64,000 bases of DNA from Gigaspora rosea (Eukaryota; Glomeromycota; Glomeromycetes; Diversisporales; Gigasporaceae), in the NCBI GenBank assembly GCA_003550325.1, contig QKWP01000049.1, positions 62,609 through 126,608 of the forward strand, in the 5' to 3' direction. The notes below the pieces were generated by a model that saw only the letters and a program-made list of their open reading frames with translations, was not told the DNA's origin and did not search any database. The position numbers and the translations under genes were made by a program. Of the stretch, positions 56,326 to 64,000 are shown piece by piece (positions within the stretch are counted from its first letter, which is position 1; the number at the start of each line of letters is the position of its first letter).

Positions 56326-57007
56326 TAGTGCAATGTATATATTTACCCTTTAAAAAAAAATACTACTAAATAATTTTAAATACTTATTAGATTTTTATAT
56401 ATAAAAAAAAGTAAGCTTTTAATTTTTTTAAATTTTTGATACATTTTTTAAAATGTACTAAAGTTAGTACAAAAGAGTAAATCATGATTTTATTAGTAAA
56501 ATTTTTTATTATAGGGCAAAATTGATCAATTTTAATCCTGCCAACATAATTCTAATGCACTTTAATATAACCCAATACAGGATTTTGGTGACCCCCTTGT
56601 ATAAGTTGTATAACCTAAATCATGCATAACTTAGATAGTACTTAGATCTAGAGAAAATAGTATAGCAAAAAAATTTGGTATACCAAAATAGCCAAGATAC
56701 CACTCTGGCATGCTATTATGCCACATGATTGGTATACTTAATTTAGATTAATCAGTTATTATATATTATATAAACCTCTATTTAGAATATTTCAGAACTT
56801 TGCTTTTGATCTAGAGATGCTACAGTCTGTTCTGGTCTGGTCTTAGTTCAAAAAACTGAATAATAAACCATAAACCAGATCAAAATTTCTAAATTGGTCA
56901 CAAACTGGTCCTAGTTTAGCCCAGTTCAAGAACTGGTTAATCTATAGCCAATAAGAATAGATAATTTTTGGCTATGTAAAGTTGTTTTTTGTTTTGTATT
57001 ACTTGTT
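56326..57007. other. AT-rich stretch, nothing firm
   Basis: GGTCTGGTC/CCAGTTC motifs at 56830-56950 resemble 18110-18220. No gene and no element ends were seen. Confidence 0.45.
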
Positions 57008-57020
57008 AACCAATTTTTTT

Positions 57021-58036
57021 TTTATGTTAAAGTCTCCACTTGGGAGATAAGTCTTTTTATTCAAGTATAGGATTACAGGTTCCTCTGCAGACTCCCGACA
57101 TTTGCTACATGAATGAGAGTACAACTAGCCACATATACAACTTTTGGTTGTCTAATTTAAGTAGTCCGCCCGAAGGTTCTATACTAGCTACTATACCTGC
57201 AACCCAACTAGGGGATTGCCTATTTAAACCCTCTGGTCCAAGCTTCGCCTGCTAATCCTACCTGTATCATCAGAACAGTTCTCCGATACATTAGTCAGTC
57301 AAGGCAGTCCCAAATGCCAACTATATCCCTTTAGGACTAGTTTATCTTTATGGAAAACTTGGTAGAGCAGTCTCTGTTCCGCCCAGATATTATCTACATT
57401 TTGGTTACTTGCACATTCATCGAGGCAAATAACTTGCGGTCAGGGAATACCTTGCAACTACTACTATTATCTACTTTTGCTCTTGTAAGGTTTGTACCAA
57501 CTCTGGTACCTACCTTTACTATCCTATCGGCCCTTATACTAATATATTCCAAACTTTTAATTCAGTTAGTCTGGAAGAGTTGATTTACCCGGTATTAGGT
57601 GCCACTATGGTTATTCTTTCTTTTGTTTTTACTTTTATAGTGTAGGTTTTTTTTTTCCGTTCACTACAGTGGCCATGTTGGTGGACCTTATCTTTTAGGT
57701 CATAGTCATCTAGTTCTCTAGTGCTAGTTTTTGATATTCTGGTTTTGGTAATACTATCAAAGATCTTTGCTATCTCCTTACTCAGAACTTTGCCAAACAG
57801 GTTTCTGTTTTTTCTCTGGTTCTTTGAATTTGTCTGTGTAATTGTATACAACTATATCTGAAAGCTCTCATTCAAGATAGTGTACCAAGGCTACAAGTAA
57901 TGTACCCAACCGATCGATGAAAAGACAGTTACCATAATACAGATCTATTTTTTCAAAGTGTCATTAGTGGGATTTGAACTCTAGATCTGTTACTTGAAAT
58001 AACAACTTACCAACTTCACTAAGTCACTACACCCTT
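57021..58036 (-). mobile_element. tRNA-headed SINE-like retroposon, uninterrupted copy
   Basis: It reads on the minus strand from a tRNA-like head at about 58034-57962 (GGGTGTAGTGACTTAGTG, then GAGTTCAAATCCC) to a poly(A) end (T run at 57013-57023) preceded by TTGAATAAAAAGAC and TTAACATAAAAAAAA. The shared central domain lies at about 57120-57235. The flanks CTTGTTAACCAATTTTTT and CTTGCTAATCATTTTTT look like a worn target duplication. At about 1.0 kb this is the best reference copy in the window for the family. Short frames on either strand are not conserved. Confidence 0.82.
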
Positions 58037-58125
58037 ATCTTGCTAATCATTTTTTCAATTGTGCCAATTGTTTGATTTTTAATATTTATTTTTTTTGGCT
58101 ATTCTCATCTAGTGTTATCCAATAG

Positions 58126-58393
58126 GTGGTTATTTAAAGCAGGGTACAATCATGTAATATGGTGCCAATCAACTTGTTTGTTTTGATCAACTCGGATCAA
58201 CCCAACGAAAAAAAAAAAAAAAAAGAAAAAATACAAAAAACAAGTATTTAAAACCTACCTTGGAGCATTAACAAAAAATGTCGGGAAGGCAATTTTACTA
58301 TAAAATTTGATCTAATTCAAACCTTCAACTAACTCTTACCCTAACTTTAATTAAAAAGTCAAAATCATATAACTGTACTCTGCTTTAAACGAC
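58126..58393. mobile_element. Short TIR element (268 bp), hAT-like duplication
   Basis: GTGGTTATTTAAAGCAGGGT at the left is mirrored by TGCTTTAAACGAC at the right (inverted GTCGTTTAAAGCAGAGTACA). The flanks share CCAATAG (7 bp; 8 bp with one mismatch). It contains the poly(A) run at 58208-58224 and no gene. Confidence 0.65.
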
Positions 58394-58608
58394 CCCAATA
58401 GAGACTTTAATTTTCTGTAATTGTCTAATAGGATTGATGGAAAAAATATGACTTTCAATTGATTCCTTGTTGTGCAAAATGAAAAGTTAACCTTGAATAA
58501 CCTTAGATTTTAAAAACATTAATGTGGTATAGAAAACAGAAAGTGGTACATTTTTTAATTCGGATATATACTAGTACAAGTTACTATTTTAATAAATACC
58601 CTGAATTT
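58394..58608. other. AT-rich spacer
   Basis: Nothing was recognised between the short TIR element and the retroposon target copy. Confidence 0.5.
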
Positions 58609-58625
58609 AAAATCTGTAATCTAAT

Positions 58626-58848
58626 AGGCTAACAGTCTCTACCTGTGGATGTTTAAATAACTCTTAGTGAGTTGGGGGCTTTAAAAAGAGGGAAACGGCT
58701 GTCATGGCAGGTCGCACCTGGGCTTCGTTGAAGTCGAGTGAGTCTTTATTAGATATAGAAAAGTTTAAAGTATATAGTAATATAGAAATAAACTTAGTGC
58801 ATGTATATGTAATTCTTATTAATAAAGGCAGGGCCGCTAGTTAAAAAA
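58626..58848 (+). mobile_element. Small poly(A) retroposon (223 bp)
   Basis: AAAATCTGTAATCTAAT (17 bp) is duplicated exactly at 58609-58625 and 58849-58865, and the 3' end is poly(A). The 3' part (TTATTAATAAAGGCAGGGCCG, then CTAGTTAAAAA) resembles the tail layout of the 1.1 kb retroposons, so it may be a 5'-truncated member or a SINE using the same tail. No tRNA-like head was found. Confidence 0.82.
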
Positions 58849-58865
58849 AAAATCTGTAATCTAAT

Positions 58866-59761
58866 GCCTTTTATCGTAAAATCCTGCTTTTTTTTGTTAA
58901 TTTTCAAAACACTTGCAATGTTTATTCTTCTTTAATGGAATCTACTTACCTTACGGTTTTAAATACTATTTACTCTATTATTTGTTATTCGACCTATTTA
59001 CTCTTTACTATTTACTTTTTAATAGTTAATAGAAAATTTTGAATCTATTACTAGTTTGTATCCATTTAACAACTTGTTGCAAAGAAAATTTCATTTATTC
59101 TTTAGGTTTTCCTCTATTTTTACAAGTGTTCTAAGCTAAGTTTGCATATTTATTTTCTAAAATTTATAGTTTTTGTTTTTTGTCAGTTCAGATTTTTTAA
59201 TGGGTTGATGAATTGATATTCATCAATCGACAAAGACTATAGCGAAAGGATGAAAGAAAGTTTTCTGATCTTTTCTAAATATTGGACTTGGTAAAACACA
59301 AATATGTATATATGTATGTATATGTATTATTAAATTATACGTACTCCTGCTGCTTTAGTCTAATTATACACTATACTCTAGTATCCCTGTTATGTTCGCT
59401 TCTATACTACATTTCTGTTATAACTATATACTTATTGGCCAAATCAATCAACTTGAAGAGATTTATTGAGAACCAAATTAACACAAGTAGGAAAAACTTA
59501 GTAATATAAATTGCTTATTTTCAAATACTTTAATTAAATAATTAAATAATTGTTATATAATACTTACAACTAGCACAAAGTTGTCTTATTTCAAATACTG
59601 TATTTTGATTAAATTACTATTATAAGTTTTTTTTTTATAAAATCTACATAGATCTACAACTTGACATAAAGCTTTATATAGACTACTATATAAAAATTAT
59701 TTATGTTAATCTTTATATATTATTTATAATAGAATTTATGTAAAATCTATTTAACTTATAT
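58866..59761. other. AT-rich stretch, nothing recognised
   Basis: A 75-codon frame (59282-59509) is low-complexity and unsupported. No repeats with defined ends were seen. Confidence 0.45.
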
Positions 59762-59769
59762 AAAAATAA

Positions 59770-61093
59770 GGAAAATTATAGATAGCGACCTATTGCCATG
59801 GCGACCCTATATGATTGACCAAATATTTTTTAGATTGGCGGTCATATAGATAATTTGTTTTTTTTTTTTTTTTAATTTTTTAATGCGATATTTTTTTTTT
59901 TAGTTGTTATTTCGAATCTTCGTCGCTGGAGTCGTTACCGGAGTCTTTGTTGGAGCAGCTTTCGTTAGTGCCATCGTTGGTGCCGTCGTTGGAGCAGAAG
60001 CTGGAACCTTGTGAAGACATGCTTAGATGGTCATGATTCGGTAGGTTTTTTTCATTAAGTTCTTTTTCGTTGGGTTCTTTCATAGAGTTAATAGGCTTTT
60101 CGTTGGTTTTCAGTGAGTTCCTTCGGCAAGTTCGTCGTCATTTTTCGGTGGGGTTTCCAGTAAATTCGTCGTTTTTGGGTGGGTCTTTCGGCAAGTTCGT
60201 CATTTTTCGGTGTTTACTTAGTAGGTTCTTCGACGTTTTCGGTAAGTTTTTTCGGTAAATTCTTCGCCGTTTTTGGTAAATTTTTCAGTACCGTAAGCTT
60301 TTCGGTGAGTTTCTTTGTCGATTTTTTTTCTTGGGTTCTTTCGGAAATTCATCGCTTTTCGGTGGGTTCTTTCGTTGGTTCTTTGTTGTTTTTCAGGTAA
60401 GTTCATCATTTTTTTGTTGAATTTTTCTGTAAGCCTTTAACAAGTTCTCCAGTTAATTCGTCGTTTTTTCGGTGGGTTCGTCCATTAGGTCCTTCATCGT
60501 CTTTTTGTGGGTTCTTTCGGTAAGTTCGTCGTTTTTCGCAAGGATTCTTCGTCACTTTCGCCTTCTTTTTCTCGATTCTTTTGCCGTCTTTGTCGCAGTG
60601 GATGGGCCGTTTCTTTCGTCATATTTTTTTTTATATTGATGTTTATTTTTTTTTCGCAAAGATTCTTCGTCGTTTTCGCCTTTTGTTTCTCGGTTCTTTC
60701 ACCATCTTTGTTGCAGTGGATGGGCCGTTTCTTTTGTCATCCTTTGTCGCAGTTGGATGGGTGGATTTGGTGGCTTCGTTACTTCATTACGCAACGACGC
60801 TCGTTACGCAACGATTACGATTTTTTTTTTTTTTTTTATATCGATGTCTTTTTTTTTATTGATGTTTTTTTTTAAAAAATAATAAAAAATGGGTCTTTGT
60901 TATGCAACGAGTTCGAAAATTTTTTTTTGTTTCGCGAAATTGTTATGCGAAGTTTTTTCTTTTTTTTTAAAAAAAATTAATTATAAAACTTAAAAAAAAA
61001 ATCTAATAAAAAAAAAAAGCTGACCACGTGATCGCTTTTGATTGGCCGATCACGGGGTCGCCATGGCGATGGGTCGGCATAAAATAACGCCCT
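59770..61093. mobile_element. 1.3 kb TIR element with TTCG-rich interior
   Basis: The left AGCGACCTATTGCCATGGCG and inverted right CCGACCCATCGCCATGGCG, each continuing through GACCC and a GATTG/GATCGGCCAAT block, are TIRs. AAAAATAA (8 bp) lies on both sides (59762-59769 and 61094-61101). The interior, 59910-60830, is built from degenerate units of about 33 bp (TTTCGGTGGGTTC, then TTTCGGTAAGTTCGTCG), giving long Phe/Ser/Val-rich frames on one strand that are not proteins I recognise. The superfamily is probably hAT-like by duplication length. Confidence 0.7.
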
Positions 61094-61101
61094 AAAAATA
61101 A

Positions 61102-63553
61102 ATTTATAAAAAAAACTTATGTAAAATATTACATATTTATGAATTTATGTATTATAATTAAGTAACTTTTATATGCTATAAATATTTAAATAAATTTTTT
61201 ATATAAATTTTATATATTAATAAATTTTATATATTAATAAATTTTATATATTATGCTTTTATATATCATAAGATTTAAGGAAAAATTTTATAGAGGTTAT
61301 ATATCATAAATGTTAAATAAAAATTTTTATATAAATGTTATATATTAATAAATTTTACATATATAATTATGTAGCCTTTGTATATTATAAAATTTAAATA
61401 AATTTTTATATAAATTTTAAGAAAAGAAATCAAAATTTTACTAGAGTAACTCTTGTTGTATTTTTAATTAAAAATGCTTCTCTTGCAATTTTATCTCTAA
61501 CACTATTTCTAATTCTAACCCTACCTTTAATTATAACTTTATTTTCATTTTAACATTTTATTTATTTGACCACTTAATATATTTTTATATTTTAAATTAT
61601 TATTACATAACTGTTAAATAAATGTTATTTAAAAATTATATTTATATATAAATTATACTATGTAAGTCTACATTGGGTTTGTAGACTTATATATAATTTT
61701 TAAATACACAACTCTATATAAAAAGAACTTTATAATATAACTAAATCAACTTAATAAATTTATTGACTTATTTCAGGTTTTTCAATTAGTAGATAAACAT
61801 TATATTTACCAATTTTATTAACTTGAGCTTGAGTCTTAAAAGTGATAATACAGAATAAAAAAAATTAAATTATTATACTTACCAAATGAATCAATTTAAT
61901 ATTTAAAAGTAACTTATTAGTTAAGTTAATATGAATATAATTAAATTAATGAAAATTGAATAGTTTATATTAAACTATTTTGAAACTTATAATAAAAATG
62001 CTCTTAAGTATATAAATTATTAGATTGAGACTCAATTTTATTTAGTAAAAAAAAATAGATTAGCTATAATAAAAAAAAAAATGCTCAAGACCATTTTTTT
62101 TTATTATAAAATTATATTGATTTAAGTTTAATATCTGCATTTTATAATATGAATTTGTAAATTTATTAAAAGATTATTTCAATTAATCATATATATTACT
62201 TTACAAGCTCTTGATAACTAGTCAATCATATTGAGAGAAATTATTTTTAATAAGAAATAACTCATTAGCTAAGGGTGGTACTCTTAAGTATTTCTCTATA
62301 TGATTAGCTAATGATTAAAATTGTGTGCAAGTACTATAATTAATTTTAAGAATTTTCTCAAATAACTTAACACCCTGTCATAAAGGTAAATTTTTATTAG
62401 TAAAAAATAGTTTAATGAATTAATTGTATTGATTATTCCAATGAATAAAACATGTAACATATATTAAAAAAAAATTATTAGCAGATGTTTATTTAGCCAA
62501 CTATGGGTATTTATTATTCCAATTAGAAAAGTGCAAAAAATCACGTAATTAGGGTTTACATAGATCATACCCCTTTCCATAGGACTATTGACCAATCAAA
62601 TTTAACCTTTTATAATTTTTAAAAAAACTTAAATATCTTTAACCCCATAATTGATAAAAATTGCTATATGGGGTGAAGTCAATAGAAATGGGACAAATCT
62701 ATCTAATAAATTTGTTCTATTTCTATTGACTCTACCCCATATAGTAAAGTTTAAATTTTACTAAGTAAATTGATTAAAATTGCTTAAGTAAACTTATTTA
62801 GTAGGTCAAAATACACTTATTACAAAATTTTCATAAATATTGGAGAAATTTTTATTAATTGCCTTTTGATTTTTACATTAGACAGAAAAATTAAAATTTT
62901 TTAAAAAAATATATTCGATGAATGTAAAAATTAAAAGTTAAATAATAAAAATTTCTTCAATTTAATAAAAATTTTATAGTATATGTATTTTGGTCTTTCA
63001 AACAAGTTTAATTAATCGATATTTATCAATTGACATAGTAGAATTAAGACTTTACTATGTAGCAACTATCTGCTATTAACTAAAAATCTATTTTACTTTA
63101 ATATTATTAGTTATTTATACTATATATATATATAGGACATGATATTTGGGAACCCCTCACCCCCTAAAAAATTACATAATTTTTTGCACTTCCCTTAACA
63201 AGAGGTAGATGTAGAGGCCAAATATTCTTTTTTATTATAGAGTTGCGTTTATTAGTTGAAGTTTTTTTATTAAATTATTGGAAAAAACAATTGTTTAAGT
63301 ACTTTACTTTTCTACATTATTATTATTATCATTATAGATTTCAAAATCAATATCAACAAATAATTACTTTATTACTTATATTAAAAATATTTACTATAAA
63401 TAAAAAAGGCACTTTTTGTGTTCTGTTGATTCATAGTAACTTCTAAAAAAAAAGAAATAGAATTTGAAAGTATTGAGATTCTTTATCTTTTTGCTAATCC
63501 ATTATTTTCATTATTTTATTTTATTTATTTTTTATATTTTTATTTGTTAAAAA
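61102..63553. other. AT-rich stretch, mostly featureless
   Basis: Low-complexity A/T sequence with local duplications near 61190-61250 (TTTTATATATTAATAAA repeated). A 67-codon frame at 63243-63446 is unsupported. The one clear structure is the hairpin at 62664-62744. Confidence 0.5.
62664..62744. repeat. Palindromic MITE-like hairpin (81 bp), arms about 36 bp
   Basis: CTATATGGGGTGAAGTCAAT, then AGAAATGGGACAAAT, is mirrored by ATTTGTTCTATTTCTATTGA, then CTCTACCCCATATAG, with three differences and a spacer of about 10 bases. No target duplication is evident. Confidence 0.75.
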
Positions 63554-63558
63554 TAGTA

Positions 63559-63912
63559 TGGTGCACCAAGTCACTTCTCATCAAAAATCACATATATTTT
63601 AATAAATCTATAAAATCTTAAGTTTTAAATATTTTTTAAAAATGTAACTAATAAAAACTATTGTTTTTCATTAGTACTTTCCAAATTATCGGTTAGAATA
63701 TTTAAAAAGTTTATAAATTAAAGTTATAAGTGTTTAAAGCTATTATGCTTTTAAAATTTTGGCGTTTAATATAAAAAATTTAAAAATTTTTTTTATATTT
63801 TTTTTATCCAATCAGAATTAGTATATAACGTATTCTAATTGGCTAAAAGGCATTTATATATACCCAAATTTCAGAATTTGGCGCATTTGATGTGAAGTGA
63901 CTTGGTGCACTA
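63559..63912. mobile_element. Short TIR element (354 bp) with GTGCACCAAG ends
   Basis: TGGTGCACCAAGTCACTTC is mirrored by GAAGTGACTTGGTGCACTA, and TAGTA lies on both sides (63554-63558 and 63913-63917). The interior is AT-rich with a small inverted repeat (CCAATCAGAATTAG / CTAATTGG) and no gene. Confidence 0.78.
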
Positions 63913-64000
63913 TAGTAATAATAAAGATACTTGCTCAAGCATCAATTGAAATCAATATTTTTATTAATCATAATACTGTACCTAACATATGCTTCGATTT

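Noticed and set aside
60070-60875. Cluster of open frames in the TTCG-rich region
   Set aside because: Low-complexity strand bias keeps stops rare; the frames overlap on both strands, share no start context and lack domain motifs.

Overview
The window is AT-rich eukaryotic nuclear DNA made almost wholly of transposable elements. I see no intact protein-coding gene. Three things argue for a eukaryote: spliced gene remnants with GT/AG-type junctions, poly(A)-tailed retroposons flanked by 13-17 bp target-site duplications (TSDs), and families of BED-finger hAT, FAR1/SWIM MULE, pogo-like, Harbinger-like and Helitron-like elements. The mix of coding relics and the AT content remind me of arbuscular mycorrhizal fungi (Glomeromycotina). 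That assignment is from memory of such genomes and is only moderately secure.

Layout. 1-157: end of a TIR element. About 330-5760 (minus strand): a decayed LINE with ORF1 (zinc knuckle) and ORF2 (endonuclease, reverse transcriptase, C-terminal Cys/His motif). 5.8-13.1 kb: hAT, MULE-like, pogo-like and Harbinger-like elements with recognisable TIRs and TSDs, plus a tRNA-headed SINE. 13.5-18.1 kb: an array of self-complementary repeats interrupted by a 1.1 kb retroposon and two pogo-like elements. 18.6-23.6 kb: short MITEs and a 2 kb TIR element filled with pyrimidine-rich tandem repeats. 24.8-27.5 kb: another SINE, and a Harbinger-like element holding a second 1.1 kb retroposon. 27.9-30.9 kb: a broken multi-exon gene, a Helitron-like insertion and a MULE SWIM-finger fragment. 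31.3-35.7 kb: a MULE-type MITE, a near-perfect palindrome of about 540 bp and a hAT-like element. 36.4-38.7 kb: a BED-finger hAT transposase pseudogene. 41.2-49.7 kb: deeply nested MITEs and foldback elements. 49.7-52.4 kb: a third Harbinger-like copy with a third 1.1 kb retroposon. 52.4-55.7 kb (minus strand): a FAR1/MULE transposase relic split by two hAT MITEs. 57-61 kb: another SINE, a small retroposon and a TTCG-rich TIR element. 61-64 kb: AT-rich sequence with one hairpin and one MITE.

How the parts relate. The LINE is the only reverse-transcriptase source in view, and its 3' end resembles the 3' ends of two tRNA-headed SINEs, so it may represent their partner family. The hAT and MULE coding relics belong to superfamilies that could have mobilised the 8-bp-TSD and 9-bp-TSD MITEs respectively. 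Insertions within insertions give a relative chronology in several places. Three single N positions join near-identical or diverged repeated copies and look like assembly seams. All coordinates were read by eye and may be off by a few bases.
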